A DNA stretch of 50,448 nt from Actinomycetaceae bacterium. GTDB taxonomy: Bacteria > Actinomycetota > Actinomycetes > Actinomycetales > Actinomycetaceae. This document shows positions 25,069 through 33,423 of this stretch, one piece after another. Made by a program: the position numbers and the translations under genes. Under the pieces are notes generated by a model. The model was not told the DNA's origin and did not search any database. It was given only the letters and a program-made list of their open reading frames with translations. Numbering within the stretch: position 1 is the stretch's first letter; every line of letters begins with the position of its first letter. The stretch spans positions 1 through 50,448 of the forward strand of contig JAUMUM010000017.1 in the NCBI GenBank assembly GCA_030530685.1, written 5' to 3'.

Positions 25069-25096
25069 TTTACTATTGCGCAGGTCTTTGTATAAT
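25069..25096 (+). promoter_or_regulatory. Promoter of the gltS-like gene
   Basis: TTTACT (25069-25074) and a consensus TATAAT (25091-25096) with 16 bases between. The region 25040-25100 is conspicuously AT-rich for this genome. The transcript should carry a leader of about 60 bases that includes a GGGCC-rich stem (25118-25136). The rest of the 268-base spacer shows no gene. Confidence 0.6.
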
Positions 25097-25165
25097 TGGG
25101 CGGTCGCTCGTGCGACAGGGCCCCGCAGGGCCTGCCCACCCACGCCCCTTGAAATGAGGTGACTC

Positions 25166-26635
25166 ATGACAGCCAACGAGATCGGTTTCGCTCTCCTCAT
25201 CCTCGGTTTCGCGTTGCTCATCGGCAAGATCATGCGCGTCAAGTTCCGTTGGATTCAGGCTATCTTCCTTCCCAGTTCAATCGTCGCGGGAGCGCTCCTG
25301 CTGCTCGCGGGCCCGCAGGTTCTGGGCAGATTCGACGGCCCGTGGGGAGCCAATGGCCTCCTCACGGAGAATATGTACGCCACGTGGAAGGAACTGCCCG
25401 GCCTTCTCATCAGCGTCATCTTCGCGACGATGTTCCTTGGCCAGAAGCTTCCCAAGATGCGCAAGGCAGCCAAGCTCGTCGGCCCGCAGCTTACGCTCGG
25501 CATCGCGCTTGGCTCTGGCCAGTACGTTGTCGGCCTGCTCCTGGCAGTCCTCTTCATTTCGGGCATGCCCATGATGGGTGCCCTCATTGAGATGGCCTTC
25601 GAAGGGGGGCACGGTACTGCGGCCGGTATGCGTGATGTCATGGAGCGACTCGGCTTCGCCGAAGGCGGCGACCTCGCCGTGGGTCTGGCCACTGTTGGCA
25701 TCGTCACGGGAATCGTCGTCGGCGTCGCCCTCATCAACTGGGGCGTGCGCACGGGCAAAACGGAACTCGTCAAGGGCACGGCCAAGATGTCCATTGAGGA
25801 GCAGAAAGGACTGTTCCGCGAGGACGAGCACTACGAGGCCGGGCGCATGACGAGCCGTCCCGCCTCCGTCGAGCCCTTCTCCTTGCACCTGGCAATCGTC
25901 TTCGTTTCGATCCTCGTCGGATGGCTCATCCTCGAGGGCCTGAAGTGGATCGAAGATCATACCTACGGGCAAACCGTCATTGACAGCACTGGCGGCGAGG
26001 CGACTCAGCTGCAGATCTTCGCCTACGTCCCCCTCTTCCCGATGGCGCTCCTGGGCGGCGTGCTCGTTCAGACGATCGCCAATCGCTTCAGGGCCGGGCG
26101 CATCATCGACCACCAGATCATGCTGCGCATCCAGGGCCTGGCGCTCGACTTCCTCATCGTTTCGGCCATCGCCACGCTGTCGCTCGAGGCCATTGGAAGG
26201 AATATCGGACCCTTCCTCCTCCTAGCCGTCGGCGGCATTACCATCACCGTGTTCCTGTTCCTCTTCTTCGCCCCGAGGGTCATCGGGCGCTACTGGTTCG
26301 AGCGCGGCCTGGGCGACTTCGGCCAGGCGACGGGCGTGACGGCAACCGGCCTCATCCTCATGCGCATCGTCGACCCGGACGCCAAGAGCCCGGCATTCGA
26401 GGCCTTCGGGTACAAGCAGCTGATCTTCGAGCCCTTCTTCGGTGGCGGCCTCGTCACCTCCTTGGCGATCCCGGTGATCTACCTTTGGGGCCCGTGGCGG
26501 TTGCTGATTGTCATGGCATCGCTGTTCATCGCGACGGTCTCCTTTGGCCTGATCTACTACAGGCCACGCGCTCTCAAGGAACGTGCTGACTGGGCGGCGC
26601 AGCAGGCCGCCGAGAGTTCGGACGCCAGCGCGTGA
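25166..26635 (+). CDS. gltS: Sodium/glutamate symporter, GltS family
   Basis: 489 aa integral membrane transporter of the ESS family, which imports glutamate with sodium ions. About ten to twelve helices are visible in two halves separated by a hydrophilic loop (residues about 205-240). Diagnostic features are the GGHGTAAGM re-entrant motif near residue 149 and the second-half counterpart GDFGQATGVTATGL near 385. The length is above the E. coli protein (401 aa), mainly through the central loop and a longer C-terminus. The ATG has GAGGTGA 3 bases before it. It stands alone with its own strong promoter and a hairpin terminator. A 19-base duplication repeats the end of the gene just past the stop. 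Confidence 0.88.
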   Translation: MTANEIGFALLILGFALLIGKIMRVKFRWIQAIFLPSSIVAGALLLLAGPQVLGRFDGPWGANGLLTENMYATWKELPGLLISVIFATMFLGQKLPKMRKAAKLVGPQLTLGIALGSGQYVVGLLLAVLFISGMPMMGALIEMAFEGGHGTAAGMRDVMERLGFAEGGDLAVGLATVGIVTGIVVGVALINWGVRTGKTELVKGTAKMSIEEQKGLFREDEHYEAGRMTSRPASVEPFSLHLAIVFVSILVGWLILEGLKWIEDHTYGQTVIDSTGGEATQLQIFAYVPLFPMALLGGVLVQTIANRFRAGRIIDHQIMLRIQGLALDFLIVSAIATLSLEAIGRNIGPFLLLAVGGITITVFLFLFFAPRVIGRYWFERGLGDFGQATGVTATGLILMRIVDPDAKSPAFEAFGYKQLIFEPFFGGGLVTSLAIPVIYLWGPWRLLIVMASLFIATVSFGLIYYRPRALKERADWAAQQAAESSDASA

Positions 26636-26662
26636 CGGTTTTTGACGCCAGCGCGTGACGGT
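26621..26662 (+). repeat. 19-base direct repeat of the gltS 3' end
   Basis: GACGCCAGCGCGTGACGGT occurs at 26621-26639, spanning the stop codon, and again exactly at 26644-26662 after four bases. Confidence 0.85.
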
Positions 26663-26664
26663 CA

Positions 26665-26692
26665 GGTGCCCCGGTCGTGTGGCCGGGGCACC
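26665..26692 (+). terminator. Hairpin terminator of gltS
   Basis: GGTGCCCCGG / CCGGGGCACC, a perfect 10-base stem with an 8-base loop, 30 bases past the stop codon. It is followed only by GTTGC, so it may need Rho or act mainly through its stability. The remaining spacer to 26898 holds nothing recognised. Confidence 0.65.
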
Positions 26693-26898
26693 GTTGCATG
26701 CGCCGTGCCTGGGGTGCCGCAGCAGCCTTGTCCCCGCCCGTTCGGACCTTGCGCCGCCTGCCCGCTTATCCTCCGGGGCGATACCCGCGGTCGATGTCGA
26801 TAGGCTTGCCGGCCTGCTCGCGTACCTTCATGGAAGTGCCAGAACGCGTCCGCCCGTTCGCCCGCTTCCCGAAAGGTGCCAGGAGCCTCGGCGCTGCG

Positions 26899-26904
26899 TA
26901 GACT
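26899..26904 (+). promoter_or_regulatory. -10 element (TAGACT) for leaderless ispE operon
   Basis: TAGACT lies 6 bases before the GTG of ispE at 26911. It is the same hexamer as in the membrane-protein array, showing that TAGACT is a general promoter element in this genome. Confidence 0.5.
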
Positions 26905-26910
26905 TGCGCC

Positions 26911-27951
26911 GTGCAAGAAGTCCGCGTCCTCGCCCCAGCCAAGGTCAACCTCGCTCTGAGAGTCGGGCCGCCGCGCCCGGACGGATTCCATCCGCTAGAG
27001 ACCGTCTTCGAGGCGCTCGACCTCTTCGACGAGATCATCGTGCGGTCGGCAGACGAGCTGAGCCTGAGCATTGAGGGGGCGCCCGGCCTACCGGCCGATT
27101 CATCCAACCTGGCCATGCGCGCCGCCTACGCCCTGCGCGAGCGGGTGGGCCGGGTCGGCGGGGGTGCGCCGGGCGCGGGCGATTCGGTCCGGCGGTTCGG
27201 TGGCGCAGATAGGCCGTCGCGTGACTCGAGCCAGTTACCGGGTGCGCACATGACGATCCGCAAGCGCATTCCCGTGGCGGGAGGGATGGCCGGAGGCTCG
27301 GCCGACGCCGCCGGGGCGCTCGTCGCCCTCAACGAGCTCTGGGGATGCGGACTGGGGGCCGATGAGCTCATGGCGCTTGGTGCGCAACTCGGCTCCGACG
27401 TCCCCTTCAGCCTGCTCGGCTCGCTCGCACTTGGCCGGGGTCGCGGCGAGGAACTGACGCCCCTGCGCTGCGCGGCCATGCACTCGTGGGTGCTCGTGGT
27501 CAGCGACGAGGGCCTGTCGACGCCGGCGGTCTTCCGCGAGTTCGACCGCCTGGCCGGCGCCACACAGTCGGGTCCCGAAGTCGGCGGTCCCGGGGGCCAG
27601 ACGCACGTCGGTGCCTCGCCGTGCCCCGCTCGCGCCGAGCCGGATCCCACCGCCGGCCTGCGCCAGGCTCTGATCGGCCCCGACCTGGCGTCGCTCGCCG
27701 AGCACATGATCAACGACCTCCAGCCCGCGGCCCTATCGCTGCGCCCCGACCTGGCCGCCACCCTCGGGCACATCGCGGACTGCGGCGTCGCCCGCATCCT
27801 CTCCGGCTCCGGCCCGACCATCGCCATCCTCGCCGCCGACGCCGCCTCGGCCGACTCCCTGGCCGCCCGCCTGGCCGCCAGCCTGCCGGAACTGACGATC
27901 CTGCGAGCCGACGGCCCGGCCGCGGGGGCCCATGTGGCGGGGGTGCGCTGA
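26911..27951 (+). CDS. ispE: 4-(cytidine 5'-diphospho)-2-C-methyl-D-erythritol kinase
   Basis: 346 aa GHMP kinase of the MEP isoprenoid pathway. The N-terminal motif APAKVNLALRV (8-18) contains catalytic Lys11; the glycine-rich ATP loop is PVAGGMAGGSADAAG (121-135); the catalytic Asp is Asp163 in QLGSDVPF; motif 3 is ILSGSGPT. The protein is 30-60 residues longer than usual because of two low-complexity insertions, about residues 82-111 and 216-247. It starts with GTG right after a leaderless promoter. It heads an operon: its TGA overlaps the ATG of the ABC-F gene, and azlC and azlD follow with overlaps. The ispE-ABC-F pairing is common in actinobacteria. Confidence 0.95.
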   Translation: MQEVRVLAPAKVNLALRVGPPRPDGFHPLETVFEALDLFDEIIVRSADELSLSIEGAPGLPADSSNLAMRAAYALRERVGRVGGGAPGAGDSVRRFGGADRPSRDSSQLPGAHMTIRKRIPVAGGMAGGSADAAGALVALNELWGCGLGADELMALGAQLGSDVPFSLLGSLALGRGRGEELTPLRCAAMHSWVLVVSDEGLSTPAVFREFDRLAGATQSGPEVGGPGGQTHVGASPCPARAEPDPTAGLRQALIGPDLASLAEHMINDLQPAALSLRPDLAATLGHIADCGVARILSGSGPTIAILAADAASADSLAARLAASLPELTILRADGPAAGAHVAGVR

Positions 27952-29786
27952 TGGCCCACCTCCTCGGCGGGCAGAACCTGAGCCTGGAGTACCCGAACCG
28001 CATCGTCTTCGAATCCGTGACAGTCGGAGTCAGCGAGGGCGATCGGATCGGCATCGTCGGCCGCAATGGCGACGGCAAGTCGACCCTGCTCGGCATGCTC
28101 GCCGGCCGGATCGAGCCGGACGGCGGCCTCGTGACGCATCGCGGCGGCGTGAGCGTGGGTGTCCTCGACCAGTCCGATGCCCTCGACGACGCGCTGACCG
28201 TGGGCCGGGCCATCGTCGGCGACCGGCCGGAGCACGAGTGGGCCGGCGATGCCACGACGCGCGACGTCGTCGCCGGACTCGTGTCCGATATCGACTGGCA
28301 GGCGCGCCTCGGCACGCTGTCGGGCGGCCAGCGCAGGCGCGTGGCGCTCGCGGCACTGCTCGCCGGGAGCTGGGACGTCCTCATGCTCGACGAGCCAACC
28401 AACCATCTGGACGTCGAGGCCATCGCCTGGCTGGCCGGGCACCTGAAGAGGCGGTGGGCGAAGAACGCCGGCGGCCTGCTCGTGGTCACGCACGACCGCT
28501 GGTTCCTCGACGAGGTTGCCAACTCGATGTGGGAGGTCCACGACCGTCGCGTTGAGCCCTTCGAGGGAGGGTACGCCGCCTACGTCCTTCAGCGCCTTGA
28601 GCGCGACCGCATTGCAGCCGCCGCCGAGGCGAAGCGCCAGAACCTCATGCGCAAGGAACTCGCCTGGCTGCGCCGCGGCGCCCCGGCTCGCACGTCCAAG
28701 CCGAAGTTCCGCATCGAGGCCGCAAACGAACTCATCGCCGACGTCCCACCGGTGCGTAACCCGATCGTGCTGCAGCGCATGGCCGTGGCCCGGCTCGGCA
28801 AGGACGTCGTGGACCTGCTCGGCGCCGGCGTGAGCTACGGCGACCGCGAGGTGCTGCGCGACGTCCTGTGGCGGATCGCGCCCGGCGAGCGCACCGCCAT
28901 CCTGGGGGCCAATGGCGCGGGCAAGTCGACCCTGCTGGGCTTGGTGGCGGGAACTATCCGGCCGACGGCCGGGCGCGTCAAGAGGGGCAAGTCCGTGAAG
29001 GTGGCGATCCTCGACCAGGGCTTCAGCCAGCTTCAGGACATCGGAGGCGAACTCGTGCGCGAGGTGCTGGCGCGCCATCGCGCGGAATACGTCGTCGATG
29101 GCAAGGCCCTGACGCCTGCTCAGCTCCTGGAGCGGATTGGCTTTGCGCGCGGGGCTTTCTCCACGCGGGTCGGTGAGCTTTCCGGCGGGCAGAAGCGGCG
29201 CCTCCAGCTGCTGCTCGTCCTGCTGGCCGAGCCGAATGTCCTCATCCTCGACGAGCCCTCCAACGACGTCGACACTGACATGCTCGCGGCCATGGAGGAC
29301 TTGCTCGACTCGTGGCCCGGCACGCTCATCGTCGTCTCCCACGACCGCTACTTCGTCGAGCGGGTGACCGACCAGCAGTACGCGATCCTCGAGAGGCACC
29401 TGCGTCATCTTCCCGGTGGGGTCGACGAGTACCTGCGGCTGAGCGCCGCGGCGAGGTCTGGCGCGAGTGCGAAGGCCGGGGTGGCTGGCGGGCAGGACGA
29501 GGCGGGTGACGACGTGAGCGCACAGTCTTCCAGCGCCCGAGCCGAGGCCGCACCCGCCGCGCTGAGCGGGGCCGAGCGGCGCGCGGCGCAGAAGGAACTG
29601 GCCTCGATCGAGCGCAAAATGGACCGGGTTTCGGGCGACGTCGAGGCGGTCCACGAGCGGATGGCCGCCCACGACCAGAGCGATTTCGAGGGGCTCGGCG
29701 AGCTTCACGAGCAGCTGCGTCGGCTCGAGGGGCAGATGGGCGAGCTCGAGGAGCGCTGGCTCGAAGTCTCCGAGAGGCTCGAGTGA
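27951..29786 (+). CDS. ABC-F family ATPase (Uup/EttA-like)
   Basis: 611 aa soluble protein with two ATP-binding cassettes and no membrane helices. ABC-F proteins bind the ribosome E site and help stalled or antibiotic-blocked translation. Walker A motifs are GRNGDGKST (37-45) and GANGAGKST; both cassettes carry LSGGQ, and Walker B ends are LMLDEPTNHLD and LILDEPSNDVD. The linker between them contains the Arg/Lys-rich MRKELAWLRRGAPARTSK, as in Uup-type proteins. A C-terminal coiled-coil (about 545-611, rich in Glu, Arg, Leu) resembles the Uup DNA- or ribosome-binding extension. The ATG shares one base with the ispE stop. The frame is open upstream inside ispE but only as a shadow. Confidence 0.93.
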   Translation: MAHLLGGQNLSLEYPNRIVFESVTVGVSEGDRIGIVGRNGDGKSTLLGMLAGRIEPDGGLVTHRGGVSVGVLDQSDALDDALTVGRAIVGDRPEHEWAGDATTRDVVAGLVSDIDWQARLGTLSGGQRRRVALAALLAGSWDVLMLDEPTNHLDVEAIAWLAGHLKRRWAKNAGGLLVVTHDRWFLDEVANSMWEVHDRRVEPFEGGYAAYVLQRLERDRIAAAAEAKRQNLMRKELAWLRRGAPARTSKPKFRIEAANELIADVPPVRNPIVLQRMAVARLGKDVVDLLGAGVSYGDREVLRDVLWRIAPGERTAILGANGAGKSTLLGLVAGTIRPTAGRVKRGKSVKVAILDQGFSQLQDIGGELVREVLARHRAEYVVDGKALTPAQLLERIGFARGAFSTRVGELSGGQKRRLQLLLVLLAEPNVLILDEPSNDVDTDMLAAMEDLLDSWPGTLIVVSHDRYFVERVTDQQYAILERHLRHLPGGVDEYLRLSAAARSGASAKAGVAGGQDEAGDDVSAQSSSARAEAAPAALSGAERRAAQKELASIERKMDRVSGDVEAVHERMAAHDQSDFEGLGELHEQLRRLEGQMGELEERWLEVSERLE

Positions 29787-30520
29787 TGCGCCGCGAAGGC
29801 CGACCCGAGCCGTCTGCGCGGCGCGCCGAGATCGCGGCCGGCATCCGGATCTCGCTGGCGGCCGGTTTGGGCTTGTTCCCGCTGGGCGTGGCCTTCGGCC
29901 TGCTCGTCGTGCAGGTGGGCCTGCCCTGGTGGATGGCGCCCGCGCTATCGATCTGCGTCTTCGCCGGCTCGCTCGAACTCCTCCTCATCTCCATGGTCAC
30001 TGCCGGCACGCCGCTGGCTACGGTGGCGCTGACGACCTTCCTCGTCAACTTTCGACACGTCTTCTACGCCTTTTCTTTCCCGCTGCACGTCGTGAAGAAT
30101 CGCCTGGCCCGGGCTTACGCCGTCTACGCACTCATTGATGAGGCCTACGCCGTCACCGTCGCCAATTCCGAAAGGTGGACGGCCTGGCGGCTGCTATCGA
30201 TGCAGATCGCCTTCCAGTGCTACTGGGTCGGTGGTGGGCTGGCCGGTGTGCTTGTGGCGTCCCTGCTGCCCGGCCCGATCGAAGGATTGGACTTCGCCCT
30301 GTGCGCGCTGTTCGTCACGCTGACCCTCGACGCCTGCCGCACGCGCCAGCAGGTGCCCTCGCTGCTTCTTGCCGGTGCGGCCTTCGCCCTCGCGCAGCTG
30401 CTCGTGCCCGATATGGCGCTCTTTGCCGGGCTGCTCGCCTTCGTTGCGGCGCTTGTGGTCCGCTACGCAGGTGCGTTGGTGCGCGAAAGGCTCGAGCGTG
30501 AAAGGAGTGGCGATGCCTGA
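29786..30520 (+). CDS. azlC: AzlC-family branched-chain amino acid exporter, large subunit
   Basis: 244 aa, about seven to eight hydrophobic segments. AzlC pairs with the small AzlD subunit; BrnFE of Corynebacterium, a homologous pair, exports isoleucine, leucine, valine and methionine. Signs of the family are AAGLGLFPLGVAFGLLV near the start, the segment SICVFAGSLELLLISMV, and FLVNFRHVFYAFSF followed by IDEAYAVT. The ATG at 29786 overlaps the stop of the ABC-F gene as TGATG; a GTG one codon earlier is less likely. The last bases overlap azlD. Cotranscription with ispE is implied by the overlaps. The substrate is inferred from the family only. Confidence 0.9.
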   Translation: MRREGRPEPSARRAEIAAGIRISLAAGLGLFPLGVAFGLLVVQVGLPWWMAPALSICVFAGSLELLLISMVTAGTPLATVALTTFLVNFRHVFYAFSFPLHVVKNRLARAYAVYALIDEAYAVTVANSERWTAWRLLSMQIAFQCYWVGGGLAGVLVASLLPGPIEGLDFALCALFVTLTLDACRTRQQVPSLLLAGAAFALAQLLVPDMALFAGLLAFVAALVVRYAGALVRERLERERSGDA

Positions 30521-30839
30521 CGGCTGGTATGTCGTCTGCGTCCTGGCGGTGGCCGGCGGCATCACGCTCGCCCTGCGCGCCGTACCCTTCGCGATTCTGC
30601 GTCCGCTGCGCGAGTCGAGATTCGTTCAGGCAATGGCCCTGTGGATGCCGGCCGGGATCCTGGCGATCCTCGCCGCCTCGACCTTCCTCGGGTCGGCCAG
30701 CCGAGGCCCGGCATACGCGGTCAAGGCGGCCGTGGCAGTGGCCGTGACGGTCGGCGTCCACCTGGCATGTGGGCGGAGGACGCTGCTGAGCGTCGGGCTT
30801 GGCACGCTGACCTTCGTCGCCCTCGTCAATCTCTTCTGA
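30513..30839 (+). CDS. azlD: AzlD-family branched-chain amino acid exporter, small subunit
   Basis: 108 aa with four hydrophobic segments, the normal size of the family. The motifs TLALRAVPFAIL (residues about 17-28) and ALWMPAGILAILAAS are typical of AzlD. It overlaps azlC by 8 bases, and AAAGGAG lies just before the ATG. It is the last gene of the ispE operon. No strong terminator was seen in the 190 bases downstream; a 13-base palindrome followed by six T residues at 30954-30972 might serve. Confidence 0.88.
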   Translation: MPDGWYVVCVLAVAGGITLALRAVPFAILRPLRESRFVQAMALWMPAGILAILAASTFLGSASRGPAYAVKAAVAVAVTVGVHLACGRRTLLSVGLGTLTFVALVNLF

Positions 30840-30953
30840 GGTGGCCACTGGCCGTGCGCCCGACGTGGCGGGGCCGCGCCGGCGCTGGCCTGCGGTGCTC
30901 GAGGTACCCGCTGGCGCCTTCCCTGTGCGTGCCCTCTCCCACGCCCGCCGGTG

Positions 30954-31019
30954 TCCACATTGTGGATTTTTTGCCCAGATTATGGACACTCGATTTTCGT
31001 AAGTCCCATTTGCGGAAAA
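30954..31019 (+). promoter_or_regulatory. Palindromes upstream of the YrdC-like gene
   Basis: TCCACATTGTGGA (30954-30966) is a perfect palindrome followed by a T-run and may end the azlD transcript. GTGTCC and GGACAC flank it as a second inverted pair. Further on, TTTTCGTAA and TTTGCGGAAAA (30994-31019) form an imperfect inverted repeat 10 bases before the ATG, a possible operator. No clear ribosome-binding site precedes the ATG. Confidence 0.35.
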
Positions 31020-31028
31020 CTCCCTCGC

Positions 31029-31823
31029 ATGGATGACAAGAACAACGCATCGAAGGTCGAAGAATGGACGGGCACGGCGTCGGAGAACGCGGTTGCCGCG
31101 CTGGCGGCGGGAGGCGGCCTCGTCGTGGCACCCACGAAGGTTGGGTACATTCTCATGGCGGCGGACGGACCGGGCCTTGAGCGCAAGTTCGAAGCTAAGA
31201 TCCGCAAGCGTGAGAAGCCCGGTGTGGTGCTCTGCTCGTCGATGGAACAGCTCGAGGCGCTCGCTGAGCTCACCCCCGAAGTCCGCGGCTTCTATCAGAA
31301 GCACTGGGACGATGACATCCTGCTCGGTTGCATTCTGCCGTGGCGCAGTGACGCCGAAAAGTACCTGCCTGACGAATCGAGCCGAGAGCTGGCTCGGGAC
31401 CGTCGTGAAACGAGCTGCTTCATCATTCGCTTCGGGCGGCCGGCCGAACAAATCGTGACGGAAATGTGGAGCCGCTACGGCAAGCTCACCTTCGCCAGCT
31501 CGGCCAACCCTTCCGGCATTGGCAACCGCGGGCGCGTCGAGGGCATCGGCGAGCGCATCGAAAGCGCGGCGGACGTCATCGTTTCGGCCGACGGATACGT
31601 GCGGTCCATCCAGCCCGGCGCCTCCGACGAGACCCGCTACGAGCAGGGCGTCATGGTGTCGATGGTCGACGACGCCGGTAGGCTCGTGCCCGAGCAGCAC
31701 GGCGAGAGGGGCGTCTTGCCCGCGCCGACCCTCATCCGCAAGGGTCTGGACTACGAGGCCATCATGCGCAATCTCGCCGAGGCCTTCCCGAGCTGGGACT
31801 TCCGCCAGGGAATGTACTACTGA
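31029..31823 (+). CDS. Divergent YrdC/Sua5/YciO-domain protein
   Basis: 264 aa. The YrdC fold is suggested by LVVAPTKVGYILMAADG (residues about 36-52, in place of the usual PTETVYGL), the basic stretch KIRKREKPGVVLCSS, which corresponds to the KxRP..P region binding ATP and threonine, and the late motif TFASSANPSGIG. Canonical TsaC/Sua5 enzymes make threonylcarbamoyl-AMP for tRNA t6A. This protein lacks the classic N-terminal signature and has a longer C-terminal part (LIRKGLDYEAIM onward). It is therefore more likely an accessory paralogue than the essential enzyme. The start at 31029 is the first ATG in front of the domain. Confidence 0.65.
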   Translation: MDDKNNASKVEEWTGTASENAVAALAAGGGLVVAPTKVGYILMAADGPGLERKFEAKIRKREKPGVVLCSSMEQLEALAELTPEVRGFYQKHWDDDILLGCILPWRSDAEKYLPDESSRELARDRRETSCFIIRFGRPAEQIVTEMWSRYGKLTFASSANPSGIGNRGRVEGIGERIESAADVIVSADGYVRSIQPGASDETRYEQGVMVSMVDDAGRLVPEQHGERGVLPAPTLIRKGLDYEAIMRNLAEAFPSWDFRQGMYY

Positions 31824-31917
31824 GGCCGCGCGGGAACCGGTGCTGCGGCGCGCGGCCGGCCTGCCGGGCCAAACCTCCTGATTCTCGGGCCGGTCAGAAC
31901 GTCGACGCCGGGCGAAG

Positions 31918-33066
31918 CTACCGTGCGGCGCCGCGCCGCTCCGATGCCTGGGTCGCGGCCCAGCTGGCCAGAACCCGCAGCGCATCGGCCGAAGGCGTGC
32001 CCGGCGCGGCGGTGTAGACGATGAGCGCGAGGTCCCGCTCGGAACTGAGGTCCATGGCCTCGAAGTCGAGTTCCAGCGCGCCGACGATCGGATGGTGCAA
32101 CTTCTTGATGCCGTTGCGGTGCGAGCGCACGTCGTGGGCGGCCCACTTCTGCCGGAAGTCCTCGCTGCGCGTCGACAGCTCCCCGATGAGCTTCGTGAGG
32201 GATTCATCGTGGGGCTGCTTTCCCGCCACGATGCGCAGGCCCGCCGCGACGTCCTCGGCGGCGCGATCCCAGTCGGCGAAGAAGGTCTTGGCGCGCGGAT
32301 CGAGGTAGGTGAAGCGTGCCATGTTGACCGGGGCGCTCTGATCAATTGCGGTTGCCTCGGTTGCCTCGGCCTGACTGGCTGCCCGTGCCTGACCGGTCGC
32401 TTTCGCCCTAGCGGCGAGATCGGACCGACTGATGAGATCGGCCTGGCAGGCCCGGTTCGCCGGACGCGCTCCCGCCTGGCCGGTGCCCGTCAGATCCGCT
32501 TCCTCCAGACCTGTCCCTGCATGGCTCACTTCCGCTGCCTGTCCGTGGGCCTGCGCCGCCTGGCCGTCGGCCTCGGTCGGGTTCCACATGCCGGGGCCGT
32601 CCGCCGCGGCGTCGGCCCCGCCGTCGAACAGCGGAAGGTACAGGGCGCGAGCGAGCGCATTCGTGGCGAGCAGGTCCCGGCGCGAATTGACGACCATTGC
32701 CGGCGCCTGCGTGATGGCCGCAAGGATCTGCATGATGGCGGGCCGCACGTTGCGCGGCGCAGGCCTGCCCCGAAATGCCTTCCCGGCCGAGCGTCGCGCA
32801 AGGTCGAAGAGGTGCTCACGTTCAGCGCTGTCGAGTTGCAGCGCGCTGGCCACGGCTTCTAGGACGCCATCCGACGTGCCCTTGAGATGTCCCCGCTCGA
32901 GCCGGGTGTAGTAGTCGACGCTGATGCCCGCGAGCATCGCGACTTCCTCGCGGCGCAGACCGGGCACCCTCCTATTGCCTCCGTAGAACCTCAGCCCCGC
33001 CTGTTCGGGGGAAATCCTGGCTCGACGCGAGGCGAGGAAATCCCGAATGGCCGACCTTTCGTCCAT
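31918..33066 (-). CDS. XRE-family regulator with MmyB-like ligand domain
   Basis: 382 aa. Residues 35-85 are a helix-turn-helix of the Cro/C1 type (REEVAMLAGISVDYYTRLERG), the same segment that marks the MmyB-like family. The remainder matches the MmyB-like PAS/ligand-binding domain: AIMQILAAITQAPAMVVNSRRDLLATN, then YLDPRAKTFFADWD, and the late motif HHPIVGALELDFEAMDLS. An Ala/Gln/Gly/Thr-rich insertion of about 80 residues (roughly 165-245) splits the ligand domain. TATAAT sits 6 bases before the ATG, so the gene is probably leaderless. It is divergent from the zinc alcohol dehydrogenase gene across 357 bases and probably regulates it, as this family often controls a neighbouring oxidoreductase. 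Confidence 0.88.
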   Translation of the reverse strand: MDERSAIRDFLASRRARISPEQAGLRFYGGNRRVPGLRREEVAMLAGISVDYYTRLERGHLKGTSDGVLEAVASALQLDSAEREHLFDLARRSAGKAFRGRPAPRNVRPAIMQILAAITQAPAMVVNSRRDLLATNALARALYLPLFDGGADAAADGPGMWNPTEADGQAAQAHGQAAEVSHAGTGLEEADLTGTGQAGARPANRACQADLISRSDLAARAKATGQARAASQAEATEATAIDQSAPVNMARFTYLDPRAKTFFADWDRAAEDVAAGLRIVAGKQPHDESLTKLIGELSTRSEDFRQKWAAHDVRSHRNGIKKLHHPIVGALELDFEAMDLSSERDLALIVYTAAPGTPSADALRVLASWAATQASERRGAAR

Positions 33067-33072
33067 GTCGCG

Positions 33073-33078
33073 ATTATA
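33073..33078 (-). promoter_or_regulatory. -10 element (TATAAT) of the XRE regulator
   Basis: Consensus TATAAT on the minus strand, 6 bases before the ATG at 33066; leaderless arrangement. Confidence 0.5.
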
Positions 33079-33231
33079 GGCGGACGGCAGGCAGGGAGGC
33101 AGGCACTGACGCTACCTGTTTCGAACGCGCAATCGGAGGGCTGGCGGGCATATGCTTGAAAGTGCACGTCGTTGTCGGCGCGAACGTGTTCCGGTCGCCA
33201 CGGCAAGTCGCGGTCGGCAGCCGCCTGCTAT

Positions 33232-33305
33232 CGGCGCTGCGAAAGGCACTGGCCGGGTAGCGGACCGGCAGCGGCCTACGGCGATGCGAAAGGCATCGGC
33301 CGGGT
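33232..33305 (+). repeat. 27-base direct repeats in the regulator-dehydrogenase spacer
   Basis: CGGCGCTGCGAAAGGCACTG (from 33232) recurs as CGGCGATGCGAAAGGCATCG (from 33279), each followed by GCCGGGT or equivalent. Two matching blocks 47 bases apart between divergent genes could be paired operator sites for the XRE regulator. Confidence 0.55.
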
Positions 33306-33423
33306 TGTGGGCCGCAATGGTTGCGGTTCCGGTAACCGGCGGTCGCATTATCGGCCATCGCGCGGCCGGGGCAGCGTCGGCAGCGTGAGCATCCATCTGA
33401 GATCCATACGGGAGGCCAACCCA

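Noticed and set aside
27126-29708. Very long open frame on the minus strand across ispE and the ABC-F gene
   Set aside because: High-GC codon bias on the plus strand leaves the antisense frame open. The plus-strand products carry full family motifs; the antisense translation carries none.
30315-32345. Long minus-strand frame from azlD to the XRE gene
   Set aside because: It overlaps four supported genes in other frames and reads as Arg/Ala low complexity.
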